Below, piece by piece: positions 36,600 to 46,400 of a stretch of DNA of 64,000 nucleotides (within the stretch, counting starts at the first letter, position 1; the number at the start of each line of letters is the position of its first letter). This stretch comes from Paenibacillus sambharensis (GTDB lineage: Bacteria; Bacillota; Bacilli; Paenibacillales; Paenibacillaceae), in the NCBI RefSeq assembly GCF_003233845.1, contig NZ_QKRB01000054.1, positions 168,422-232,421 on the forward strand, given 5' to 3'. The position numbers and the translations under genes are program-made. The notes under the pieces are model-generated. The model saw only the letters and a program-made list of their open reading frames with translations. It made no database searches and had not been told where the DNA came from.

Positions 36600-38336
36600 T
36601 TGATCAATCCTTTTAAAAAATATAGAATCGACCGTCTGTTTTTTCATAGCTTTGCCATTGTCCTTATTGCCCTTATCGTTGTTACCGCATGGACAAGCTA
36701 CAGCAATTCATCCAAGGCGCTCGTACAGACCACCTTCCATTACCAGCAGCTGCTGCTGGATGAGCTGAATAATGAAATTACGACCCGGCTGGTCATGATT
36801 GAGCAGATTTCGCTGTCCAGCTCCCGCGACAGCGAGCTGACTAATTTCCTCCTGAACAGGCAGGATGAATTTGAGAGGCACCGCAATCGTGCAGGTGTTG
36901 AAAGCGCACTCGCGAATTTGACCTATGCGATTCCGCTGATTCAAGGGATCGACCTGTATATGGATAACCCTATTCCGAGTGAACGGCAAAACTACATCCA
37001 GTTCCGGAACATTGCGGATCTTAACAAGCAGGAAGGGGCCGGATGTCTGGCGAAGAGCGATTTTTGCTGGTCCAGGGAGTATAATTTCCCCAGCACGCAA
37101 GGTGAGGTTCCGGTGCTCAGCTTTTTCAGAAAAATAATATATGAGAATGACTATTTAGGTGTCCTTGTCGTCCACATCAAGGCCAACGAGATCCGTAAGC
37201 TGCTAACCGGCAATTCCGACGGATCTAACCGGATTATGGCGGACAGCGAAGGACAGCAGATTATGAAAATAGGCGATGCGATGGACCAGAATGACTGGTC
37301 CCGGTGGATTGATCTCAAAAGCAATAAATCGGGCTATGTCCATATCCCGGCAACCGATGGCTCCCGTGATACGCTGCTCGTCTATTCAAGGATGGATAAT
37401 TCCGTCTGGACCCTAATTGAATTCACATCTTGGAAGCAGATCACAGCAAGCAGCCTGAGGCTGGCGGAGTGGATCGGTTTGATCGGTATCGCTGCAGTGC
37501 TGCTGGTTTTGCTCCTGACCCATTTTTTGAGCAAACAGTTTACAAAGCCGATCAAAACTCTTGTAACTGCGATGCGCATGTACTCCGTTGGAGGCGATAA
37601 TGTGGAACTTCCGGTGGATTATGAGAATGAATTCGGTTATTTATTCTCCGGCTACCGCAAGCAGAACGAACGGATTGAGGAGCTGTATCTCTCGCTTGAG
37701 CGCCGTTATGAACAGCAGCGGAAAGCTGAAATTGAGGCGCTACAGGCCAACATCAATCCGCATTTTCTATATAATATGCTGGATCAGCTTAACTGGATGG
37801 CGATTGAGGCCGGACAGGATGAGCTTAGCCGTATTCTGGAGCTGATGGGACGTATGTTTCGAATCGGGTTGTCCAACGGCAACAGCTTTATCAAGATAGC
37901 AGATGAACTGCTGCATATAGAGTGTTATCTGGAAATCCAGCAGCTGCGCTGGGGAGAAGGGCTTGAATACAGGATTGAGGCAGCGTCCGAGCTTCAGGAG
38001 TTATACATTCCGAAGCTTACACTACAGCCGTTCGTGGAGAATTCTATCGTTCATGGATTCAACAAGCAGCGCAGCGGCTATGTGTCTATCGTAATGGAGA
38101 GAGCCGGGGATGCTCTGCACATTGTCATTGATGATAACGGAGCCGGACTGAAGCAGGCTGATCACAGCCTCCATAAACGTCATACAGGCGGCTACGGAAT
38201 TCGCAACGTGCGAGAGAGAGTCGCCGGGTATTTCGGGGAGAGTTATGGTATTACGCTTCATGAACGTGAAGAGGGTGGAACAAGGGTGGAAATTACGCTG
38301 CCGCTGCTGACAGAACCTCCTGCCAGGAAGGACTGA
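36600..38336 (+). CDS. Sensor histidine kinase, YesM type
   Basis: This is a membrane kinase of 578 residues. The TTG start at 36600 follows GAAGGAAGGTAG. A first membrane helix (about 15-35) and a second (about 290-312) enclose an extracellular sensor domain; a HAMP linker (about 313-365) and the short His_kinase segment NPHFLYNMLDQLNWMA with His388 come next. The ATPase part contains QPFVENSIVHGF (N box), DNGAGL and GGYGIRNVRER. YesM-type kinases sense extracellular oligosaccharides, often with the help of a solute-binding lipoprotein. The response regulator gene follows 124 bp downstream. The stimulus here is probably an aldouronic acid or xylo-oligosaccharide (inference). Confidence 0.94.
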   Translation: MINPFKKYRIDRLFFHSFAIVLIALIVVTAWTSYSNSSKALVQTTFHYQQLLLDELNNEITTRLVMIEQISLSSSRDSELTNFLLNRQDEFERHRNRAGVESALANLTYAIPLIQGIDLYMDNPIPSERQNYIQFRNIADLNKQEGAGCLAKSDFCWSREYNFPSTQGEVPVLSFFRKIIYENDYLGVLVVHIKANEIRKLLTGNSDGSNRIMADSEGQQIMKIGDAMDQNDWSRWIDLKSNKSGYVHIPATDGSRDTLLVYSRMDNSVWTLIEFTSWKQITASSLRLAEWIGLIGIAAVLLVLLLTHFLSKQFTKPIKTLVTAMRMYSVGGDNVELPVDYENEFGYLFSGYRKQNERIEELYLSLERRYEQQRKAEIEALQANINPHFLYNMLDQLNWMAIEAGQDELSRILELMGRMFRIGLSNGNSFIKIADELLHIECYLEIQQLRWGEGLEYRIEAASELQELYIPKLTLQPFVENSIVHGFNKQRSGYVSIVMERAGDALHIVIDDNGAGLKQADHSLHKRHTGGYGIRNVRERVAGYFGESYGITLHEREEGGTRVEITLPLLTEPPARKD

Positions 38337-38460
38337 TCCTTATCATTCAGATTTGGATCTGTGGATAAGATACGAAACGGCAGTGCGGTAAGCACTTGTT
38401 TACTGTAGAGCAGATATAGTCGTACTTCGTTTACTTACGGAGTTTAAGGAGGCAGGGGTA

Positions 38461-40080
38461 ATGTGGAAAATCGCAATCATTGATGATGAGCGCCAAGTCC
38501 TAAAGGGGATGAAACAGGCGATTCCCTGGGATGAACTGGGGGCTGAGTGGGTTGGAGAGGCTGTGAATGGAGAGGACGGACTGGAGGTAATCCGCTGTAC
38601 ACAACCGGACATTGTGATCACTGATCTTTATATGCCCGTGATGAGCGGCCTGGATATGATGGAGCAGCTTAGGAAGGAAGGATTCGAAGGCAAAATCATT
38701 ATTCTGAGCGGTTATTCGGATTTTGAGCATGCGAGACAGGCTCTAAGGTTTCATGTGACCGACTATGTTTCCAAGCCAATCAGTCTGCCGACGCTAAAAT
38801 CGATTCTAAGCAATGTCGTACGGGAACTGGAGGAAGAAGAAGAGAAGCGAATCAGGCAGTGGGAGCTTGAGTCCAAAATGAGGCTGTATGAGCCATTTGT
38901 TGAAAAAGAGTGGGTTCGCTCCGCTGCTGTCGGTACCCTGGACAATGCGTACAAAGACAGCACACGCCTTCCGTCGTCGTACCGTTATTGGCAGGAACGC
39001 AAGCATGTCACGGTTGGCATCAAACTGATCCGTGATGAACGGGCCAGATGCCTATCCGTCTCTGATTGGAACCTGTTCCGGTTTGCGGTCAGCAATATCG
39101 CTTGTGAAGTAACGCGCAAGCTGTTCCCGGATATGGAATACACAGAGCTGCACAGTACGAGAGCGTTATTGATTATTCATCCGGGTCTTGGGCAACCCGA
39201 GCAGTTAGAGGATAAGCTGGAGGAACTGGGTATCAGGCTGATTGACAGCATTGGCGGTTATCTCAAGCTTGTGACACGGATAGGGATTGGGGGAGTGAAG
39301 GATACATGGACGAAGCTCTCCGAATCAACTGAGGAAGCTTTCCGCGCAATGGATCAAAGAGCTTTGCGGGTCACTACCGAACATGAAGTGTACATGTACC
39401 GGGAGAACAGCAGCAGCGAACAGGGAAATGTCGCCCTCTTTCAGGTCAAGTTCTCGTATAAGCTGGCGACAGCGATGAAAGCCTCGCAGGAAGCCGAAGC
39501 CCACCAGCTTGTACTGGACTATATAACGGAAATGAAGAAGCAGGAGGGACTTTCCCAAGGATACGTACAAATGCTCGGAAGCGAGCTGTGGGGAATTATA
39601 ACCTACTCATTATATGAATCCGGATTGGTACTGGATGACCTGTTCACCAATGACCAGATTGCCAAGGAGATCAGCAGTCTGATCGTACCGGAACAACTGG
39701 CAAGGTGGCTGATGGACAAAATCACCAAGATCTGCAGCAGCAGGCAGTGGAAAGGCAGCAGCAAGCATAGACAGGTTGTTGAATTTATGACCAGTTACAT
39801 TCATGAGCACTATGCGAAAGAGCTGACACTCGCCGAGCTTTCGGATAAGGTATTCATTTCCCGGAACCATTTGTCCATTATTTTCAAAAATATTACCGGT
39901 GAAACCTTCAATAACTACCTGACCCGGGTTCGGATCGAGAAAGCGCGCGAGCTGCTCATGGAGCGGAATATGCTGGTCTATGAAGTGGCCGAACGGGTCG
40001 GCTATAAGAACATTCCCTACTTCAGCACACTGTTCAAAAAAATTACCGGAATGAATCCTACGGAACTGATAAAGAACTAG
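38461..40080 (+). CDS. Response regulator with AraC DNA-binding domain, YesN type
   Basis: This is a transcription activator of 539 residues paired with the kinase just upstream. The receiver domain (about 1-122) has acidic DDE near residue 9, phospho-acceptor Asp55 in VITDLYMPVMSG, and the switch Thr/Ser and Lys in ILSGYSDFEHAR and DYVSKPI. A long middle region follows; the AraC HTH (about 440-539) has LAELSDKVFISRNHLSIIFK and VAERVGYKNIPYFSTLFKK. AAGGAGGCAGGGGTA precedes the ATG. It is the best candidate to bind the 40-bp boxes at 30858 and 43311 (inference). Confidence 0.94.
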   Translation: MWKIAIIDDERQVLKGMKQAIPWDELGAEWVGEAVNGEDGLEVIRCTQPDIVITDLYMPVMSGLDMMEQLRKEGFEGKIIILSGYSDFEHARQALRFHVTDYVSKPISLPTLKSILSNVVRELEEEEEKRIRQWELESKMRLYEPFVEKEWVRSAAVGTLDNAYKDSTRLPSSYRYWQERKHVTVGIKLIRDERARCLSVSDWNLFRFAVSNIACEVTRKLFPDMEYTELHSTRALLIIHPGLGQPEQLEDKLEELGIRLIDSIGGYLKLVTRIGIGGVKDTWTKLSESTEEAFRAMDQRALRVTTEHEVYMYRENSSSEQGNVALFQVKFSYKLATAMKASQEAEAHQLVLDYITEMKKQEGLSQGYVQMLGSELWGIITYSLYESGLVLDDLFTNDQIAKEISSLIVPEQLARWLMDKITKICSSRQWKGSSKHRQVVEFMTSYIHEHYAKELTLAELSDKVFISRNHLSIIFKNITGETFNNYLTRVRIEKARELLMERNMLVYEVAERVGYKNIPYFSTLFKKITGMNPTELIKN

Positions 40081-40212
40081 CAGCAGAAGATGACGTCCCG
40101 AAACAGTCGCTAGGGGGACAAACGCCATGGGCCCGGATTGCACAGTCTTGCTGAGACTGATGAAGTGCTGGCCAAATGATACGCGGGCAGACTGCCCGTT
40201 CCCGGCTTATAT

Positions 40213-40249
40213 AACGCAAGCCTTCTACTCTGGGAGGCTTGCGTTTTTA
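40213..40249. terminator. Bidirectional terminator between convergent regulators
   Basis: AACGCAAGCCT and AGGCTTGCGTT form an 11-bp perfect stem and are followed by TTTTATT. It overlaps the last codons of the AraC gene on the minus strand. Confidence 0.85.
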
Positions 40250-41082
40250 TTGGCGAATTTTCCAGGTGAGATTCCGGCGATCTTGGTAAAACTGCGGATA
40301 AAATTGGCGTAGTCGCTGAAGCCGGATTGGTAACAGGCCTCAGTAATACTCATGCCTTCACAGAGATAGGACTTGGCCAAGGAAACCCGGCGATCGAGTA
40401 CATAGGAACGGAGTGTTAAGCCCGTGTGTTTTTTGAACTGGCGGCTAATATAAGTACTGTTCAAATGAAAGATCCCGGCAAGCTGTTCAAGCGCGATGTT
40501 CTGCCCGAGATGGGCTTCAATATAATCCATAGTTTTGCGAACCAGTTCCGGCATGATATCGGTAGGAATAAAGCTTGTGTTTTGAAAAATAGTGTTGGTC
40601 AGGACTAGTAATTGAGCGATGGCGCTGTTGGCTATAATATCTGATCCATACGCATCCGATGAGAGTGCCTCTTCCAGAGCGCCTGTGAGTTGGAGAAATT
40701 GCTGCAGCTGGGATTCCTCCAGGTGTACAATATTGCCTTTCCCCTTCGGCCGGTAGTCGAAGCACCCGGATAGCTGCGTTGCCGGAGTAGAAAGGCGGTG
40801 CAGATAAGATTTCTGGAGGTTAATGGTAATCCGCTCATACTCAGATTCATCCAGGCTGAAAGAACGGTGCATTTCTTCTGGATTGATCACAAGCAAATCA
40901 CCGCGTTCTAAATGGTAGCATCGGTTTTCAATGTAAAAGTTGACGTTGCCGCGCAGAAACAAGTACAGCTCGTATGCTTCATGCCGATGATAAAAAGTCC
41001 CCATGTTATAAGTAGTAATCCGGTGCAGATAGAGATAGTCTTTATTGATGGGATCATACCGAAGTTCAATAGGATCGTTCAT
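40225..41082 (-). CDS. AraC-family regulator with cupin domain
   Basis: This is a soluble one-component regulator of 285 residues. The start chosen is the ATG at 41082 because GGAGGT lies just before it; an in-frame ATG 16 codons upstream has no such site. The N-terminal half is an AraC-type cupin sugar-binding fold (FYHRHEAYELYLFLRGNVNF, then LERGDLLVINPEEMHR). The C-terminal half holds the two HTH motifs, LEQLAGIFHLNSTYISRQFK and ITEACYQSGFSDYANFIRSF. It is divergent from the unassigned glycosidase-like gene, with a cre-like palindrome between, and probably controls that gene or the xylan locus. The inducer is likely an intracellular sugar. Confidence 0.93.
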   Translation of the reverse strand: MNDPIELRYDPINKDYLYLHRITTYNMGTFYHRHEAYELYLFLRGNVNFYIENRCYHLERGDLLVINPEEMHRSFSLDESEYERITINLQKSYLHRLSTPATQLSGCFDYRPKGKGNIVHLEESQLQQFLQLTGALEEALSSDAYGSDIIANSAIAQLLVLTNTIFQNTSFIPTDIMPELVRKTMDYIEAHLGQNIALEQLAGIFHLNSTYISRQFKKHTGLTLRSYVLDRRVSLAKSYLCEGMSITEACYQSGFSDYANFIRSFTKIAGISPGKFANKNASLPE

Positions 41083-41188
41083 CTGTAACCTCCAGGTCAT
41101 TTCGCGCAATAAATACAGCGGGATATGCAATGATTATTCTCTGGAACTACTTTAAAATGTCATTATCCTAGCATGTTGGGATGAACAT

Positions 41189-41202
41189 TGCAAGCGCTTT
41201 TT
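41189..41202. promoter_or_regulatory. cre-like site between AraC gene and the 659-residue protein gene
   Basis: TGCAAGCGCTTTTT contains the palindromic core AAGCGCTT, as in the leader of the first operon. It lies about 30-40 bp before the plus-strand start and could repress that gene in the presence of preferred sugars. Confidence 0.5.
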
Positions 41203-41230
41203 TGTATAAAACAGACTGGAGGATGTGCTT

Positions 41231-43210
41231 ATGGAGCTGATCGTAACGGCAAGAAGCAAATTTCAAGAGGATACTGAATATACCGGATTAAATGGCCATG
41301 GACTACATGCATCCGTCGAGATAACAGGCGGTACAGGCAGTGCCAAGCAGCCATTTCAGGCAATGGTACGGATAACGAATCTAAGCAGCACAACGTGGTC
41401 GGGAGTCATTCATGTGGAGCTGCCCTTTGCCAAGGTCAACCCGCGCTTCTTTCTGCCGGCTTTTATGTATGGCCGTAACCGCGGGGAAGCTCCGCAGAAT
41501 GTTCCGAATGAGTTCCCAAGATTGCGAGAAGGCAACCCTTCACGCCCTTCTTCTCCTTGGTGGATGGTACGAAGCGACCGATTGTCCCATCCGGCAGCGC
41601 TTGTATATGACAGCGGAAAAGTAGTAGGTCTTTGTGCCAGCCCCTACTTTGTAAGCAAATCGGGAGTTAAATTCCAGTGGAAGCCGGAGCTTGAGGGCGG
41701 CGAATTCTACCAGTATGGCGGCTATACCTGCTCGCTGGCCAAAGGAACGGTCGGGTATACGCTTGGTTATGAGAATGCTCCGTTTTTGTTCATTAAATCG
41801 CGTCTTGTCAAGGAACGGGCCCCTCTTGATGAGAACTGTTTTGAACTGGCGGCCTCAGAGTCCGTGGAGTTCACGTTGGATTTGTATGAGTATGACGCTG
41901 AGTCTGAGCTGGGGATCAACGCTGCGCTGGAAGCCGTCTATTACCGCTATCATCAGCAGCCAAGACTGGGCAGTGATATCCGGACGGCTGCAGCCGATCT
42001 GTCAAAGGCTGTCTATCAATATGCATGGCTGCCCGAAGAACGCAGTTATTCCACATTTGTATTTGAGGACAAGGAAACAGGCGGTTACCGGTACAATAAA
42101 ATTATCTCGATCAGTTGGACGGACGGATTGCCTGTGGCAGTTCCGGTTCTAATGGCTGCCCTGCGGCTCGGGGACGAGCCTATGCGCCAACAGGCGATTT
42201 CCTGTATTCAAAATATTATCGAAAATTCCTTAAATCCAGCATCAGGGTTGCCTTATGAGGCGTACCAGGACGGCAAATGGAGCATTAACGGCTGGTGGTT
42301 TGATGGAATGCGCACACCTGGACATTCCGCCTATCTGTGTGCACAGGCCTTATTTTATATTATCAAGGCCTATGAATTTGAGAAACGGCTCAGCAATATC
42401 CTCCATGATGATTGGATGGTTTTCGTGAAGAAGGTTCTCCTCGTATTGGAGAAAAGTAAAAATTCAGATGATGAATACCCGGCCATCCTATCCGAGCGGA
42501 CCGGTGCCGGGCTTGAATATGATTCCTTCAGCGGAACATGGTGCATGGCCGCTATGGCATACTACAGCTGGCTCACCGGGGACAGAACGCATCTGGACAG
42601 CCTGAAGCGCAGCGAGATGCATTATTATGAAACCTATGTGAAACGAATGGAATGTTATGGAGCTCCGCTTGATGCGGATAAAGCGGTAGACTCCGAAGGT
42701 ATTCTGGCATACATCAAGGCTGTCAGATATCTGCACGCTCTCACTGGTGATGATCAGTATCTGGATCATATGAGAGATGCGATTAACTACGAGTTCACCT
42801 TCAAGTTCGCTTACAATTCACCGGTTAAGGTGCCGCCTCTAAGTACCATTGGTTGGTCCAGCTGCGGAGGAAGCGTTACCTCTGTCGCCAACCCGCATAT
42901 TCATCCCATGTCCAGCAACCTGGTCGATGAGCTGCATTACTTCGTGCAGCAGCGCAATGATCTTTACGTCCGGCAGCGGATGCTGGATACCATCGGTTGG
43001 GGATGTCAGACCTATAACCGTTATGACAGAGAATTTGATCATGGGAAAAAGGGGTGGATGTCCGAGAGATATTGTCATTCCGAAGGGCTGGTAACGGAGA
43101 CCTACAGTGACGGTTCCCCGGCAAGCACTTGGTTCTGTCTGATGCCTTGGGCCAGCGGGAGTATTATTGAAGGTCTGGTTGGCGATTACTGGGAGGCGAA
43201 CGTCAGGTAG
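41231..43210 (+). CDS. Unassigned glycosidase-like protein of the xylan locus
   Basis: The protein has 659 residues and no signal peptide, so it should be cytoplasmic. The ATG at 41231 follows GGAGG by 8 bp. Residues about 1-235 look like a beta-sandwich (repeated short strands, WSGVIHVELPFAKVN). From about 240 to 640 the pattern is of helix-loop-helix pairs with aromatic loops (ISISWTDGLPVAVPVLMAAL, NGWWFDGMRTPGHSAYLCAQ, SFSGTWCMAAMAYYSW), typical of (alpha/alpha)6-barrel glycosidases or lyases. Acidic loop residues SISWTDG and FDGMRTPGH are candidate active-site features. I do not recognise a characterised family. Context (GH67, importer, AraC regulator, GH30+GH10) implies action on imported xylan-derived oligosaccharides, but this is inference. 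Confidence 0.8.
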   Translation: MELIVTARSKFQEDTEYTGLNGHGLHASVEITGGTGSAKQPFQAMVRITNLSSTTWSGVIHVELPFAKVNPRFFLPAFMYGRNRGEAPQNVPNEFPRLREGNPSRPSSPWWMVRSDRLSHPAALVYDSGKVVGLCASPYFVSKSGVKFQWKPELEGGEFYQYGGYTCSLAKGTVGYTLGYENAPFLFIKSRLVKERAPLDENCFELAASESVEFTLDLYEYDAESELGINAALEAVYYRYHQQPRLGSDIRTAAADLSKAVYQYAWLPEERSYSTFVFEDKETGGYRYNKIISISWTDGLPVAVPVLMAALRLGDEPMRQQAISCIQNIIENSLNPASGLPYEAYQDGKWSINGWWFDGMRTPGHSAYLCAQALFYIIKAYEFEKRLSNILHDDWMVFVKKVLLVLEKSKNSDDEYPAILSERTGAGLEYDSFSGTWCMAAMAYYSWLTGDRTHLDSLKRSEMHYYETYVKRMECYGAPLDADKAVDSEGILAYIKAVRYLHALTGDDQYLDHMRDAINYEFTFKFAYNSPVKVPPLSTIGWSSCGGSVTSVANPHIHPMSSNLVDELHYFVQQRNDLYVRQRMLDTIGWGCQTYNRYDREFDHGKKGWMSERYCHSEGLVTETYSDGSPASTWFCLMPWASGSIIEGLVGDYWEANVR

Positions 43211-43310
43211 CCGTTTATTAGTATTTAATGGCTTTATATTTTCCGGGGGCATGCCGGCTATTTGTTTATCGTATAAATTTGAAGCATTATAGGTTTTTTT
43301 TATAATTTTT

Positions 43311-43350
43311 CGTGCATCATTCTCATACAAATTTACATTTTGAATTGTTA
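43311..43350 (+). promoter_or_regulatory. Conserved promoter box of the xylan regulon, copy 2
   Basis: This is the counterpart of 30858-30897, with the blocks CGTGCATCA, CTCATA and AATTGTTA at identical spacing. It lies 54-93 bp before the GH30+GH10 start codon. The divergence between the blocks suggests that the blocks themselves are under selection. Confidence 0.75.
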
Positions 43351-43371
43351 AGATATTACCATGCAAGGCAA

Positions 43372-43385
43372 TGAAAGCGTATACA
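43372..43385. promoter_or_regulatory. cre-like site next to the ribosome binding site
   Basis: TGAAAGCGTATACA matches the cre consensus at 13 of 14 positions (A instead of T after the core). It ends 2 bp before the AGGAGG of the GH30+GH10 gene, a roadblock-type position. Confidence 0.55.
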
Positions 43386-43403
43386 AAAGGAGGAATAATT
43401 AGA

Positions 43404-46400
43404 ATGAGTAATAAGATTTGGAGAAAGACACTGGCGGTTTCAATGGCTGGCGCGCTGATGCTGTCCGTTATTACCCCGATGCCGTTTTCCACCCCAGTTC
43501 AGGCTGCCGAGGCAGTTACCGCCCCGGCACAGGTAACCGCCGACTGGTACAAGACCTACCAAACGATGGATGGTGTAGGAGCCGCCTATGCGTACACAGA
43601 TTCCATCCATATGATGCAGCTGGCTACCGCCGGCCATCAGGACACTGTCAGGCATTTGCTGAATCTGACTTTCAGTGAACAAGAAGGCACAGGCCATGAT
43701 ATTGTCCGGGTGATCATCGGCGATAACGGCGGTCTTACCACTACAAACGCGACAGCAGCAAGCCCAGGGTTTAATCCTCTGACAGGTCTGCTTGCAGATG
43801 TCAGCAATCCCGGCTTCGATGTCGAAGGAAATGCCATTCCCATGAGAGGATCAGCCGGCCAGTATGGTTACAAAATTGAAGCGGAAAACCGCTATGCCGA
43901 TGGTAATACCGACAGCATCTGGCCTGTCGAACCCGAACACGCTCCGGGTACATTGGTGCCCGTACAAGATTTCGTGTGGGATTATCCATCCTGGAATCAG
44001 CCGATTGCCAATGATGACGGAGGTCCAACCAATCTCCTTAGTGCACCCGGTGATGATCCTGTAGTGATCAAAAACTCGCCGCGTACCCGAAAAGAGCTCT
44101 TCGATTTTGATCAGATCTGGACGATGCGTCAGGCGATGCAGTATGGCGTTAAGCAATTTTACGCTTGCACGTGGACCGTACCTTACTGGATGAGCCAATC
44201 GCAGACCAATACTCCCAGCAAAATCATCCGTGGCGACACGGCTGTCATTGACGGTAAACCGGTGAAAATTTACTATCAGGCCTATGCCGATTATCTCGTT
44301 AATTATATCAGGGGAATGTGGGAGCAATGGGGAATCCCGATCACTCACATCAATCCCTTTAACGAGGTTGATCTGGCAGGCGCAAATGCTGCTTATGTAA
44401 CAGAGCTAATTAACGGCTATATCGGACCTACCTTAAAAAAATCAATGCAGCCAGGAGGTGCCCTTTATGATATCCAAAACCCGGACGGAAAGCTCATTAA
44501 CTTTATACCTCAGCTTGCAGCCGTGGACGGTACCAATCTCAGCGCCTCACTAAGCAGAGGCGGTGAGGTGTTTTCTCAAACCGACCCGGATAATGCATTA
44601 GACAAAAATCCGTATCTCGACGTATTTACCACCCACTTGTATGGTACGGTCGGCATAGGAACGGATGAAAACAAACTGTACCATACAGGTGACTTTTCCC
44701 AGAGTCCTCTGGATTATTCAAGGGATGGAAGCAAATACCCCGAATACCTGACCAAGTATAAGCTTTGGCAGACAGAGTTCATGAATCAGGATACCACCGA
44801 CGGGTCAGCTGGTGCTTACACGCAGCGGTACGGCAATCAGAACATCAATGACGCCGTGCGCTGGTCCAATCTGATGAGCAATATGTTCAGCAGCAACCCG
44901 GGCTTTAACGGTTTCGTCTGGTGGAGCATGTGGGATAGCAACGGAGTGGACGGCTCTGACCTGATTCGCTTCGTCACTACCAACTCCCAACAGGAGCCTG
45001 GACGTATCAGTACTCTGACTGGTGAATACCGTTTGTTCAAGCGTTTCTACGGCTATGGGCACTTCTCCCGGTTTATGAATCCGGGCGATGTACGTTTTGA
45101 TGTAACCCGCGTACCTGCGGCCGATATCAATGTGGTCGGCTTTAAGAACCCGAATACCAATGATTTCTCGATCACGGTTTCCAATGCCAACAATGATGAT
45201 AGCATTCAGCCGCTTGAATTTAATCTGAAGGACTTCCCGGCAGGGACTACAAGTGTAACCGTGTTTCGTACTTCAGGCAGTGAAAATCAGAAGAAGCTGA
45301 GCACAATTCCGATAACGAACGGCAAGTTTGTAATCGACATCCCGTCTGCCAGCATTGTCACCATCGTTCCGTCCCAAGGTACATTTGCCACGTATAAGGG
45401 CCTTGACGGTGAGCGCGATATTTTCTCCACACTTGAGGCGGAAGGCAATGATAACAATGTATCTGGTAACACTGCTGGAAATGCCGGCCGTGAAGGCGAG
45501 GCGGTCTCGCTGGGGAACGGCGAGTATCTCGCATATAAAAACCTGAACTTTGCAGATGGTTCCGCTAACGGCGGCGTTGTCCGCAGGCATTTGTTATATC
45601 TGACCGCCCAGACGAAGTCGGCTCAGGGAGGAAAGCTTGGCGCTTATGTCCTTCCGGTGGGAACCGCTGTGGACAGCATTGCCGATGTACTGTCCAAAGG
45701 TACGCGTGTAGCGGAAATCTCGGTACCAGCCAATGAGGTATACGGTAAATACCAGGACATGGTCGATACGGGCGATCTTAGCGCCTATGGCCATAAGGAT
45801 CTGTATATTGTTGCCGAACCGAACGGATCTGCAGGTACGATAACCGTTGACCGCTTCCTGTTCGGAGCCAATGATTCCGACTGGAGTCTTGCCGCTAATA
45901 ACTCGACAGTATCCATACCGGGGAACATACTGCTCAATGGAGATTTCGATTCAGCAACAGCCTCCAATACAGACAATTGGTCCACAGGCCGTTACAACAA
46001 GGGGACCTTTGAAATGACAGTCACTGGACCTGCGTTAACTGCGGACACTATACAGAGCTACTCGGGTCTTTCCCGTTACCTGAAAAACAACTCTACCTCA
46101 AGGGTTGCCGGATCCGGGAAGATTTCGGAGCGTATCGACGCCGCCGAACAGTATGACGGGATGTGGCAGGATGTTACCGGAAAGCTGAACAAGGGAGAAA
46201 GCTATAACTTCAAGGGATACTTCCTCTCTATGATGAGCCGCCCGGAGAGTTATGATGTCGCTGCGGAAAATCCGGGTGACGTGGACGTTGCACTGGTGTA
46301 TTACGACAAGAACGGAATTCAACTGGGCATGGCCCCGATCAATGGCCGTGAGATGCCCGAGCCGTACGCTGCCCGTGAGGCAGGCGATCCTGCTTACTGG

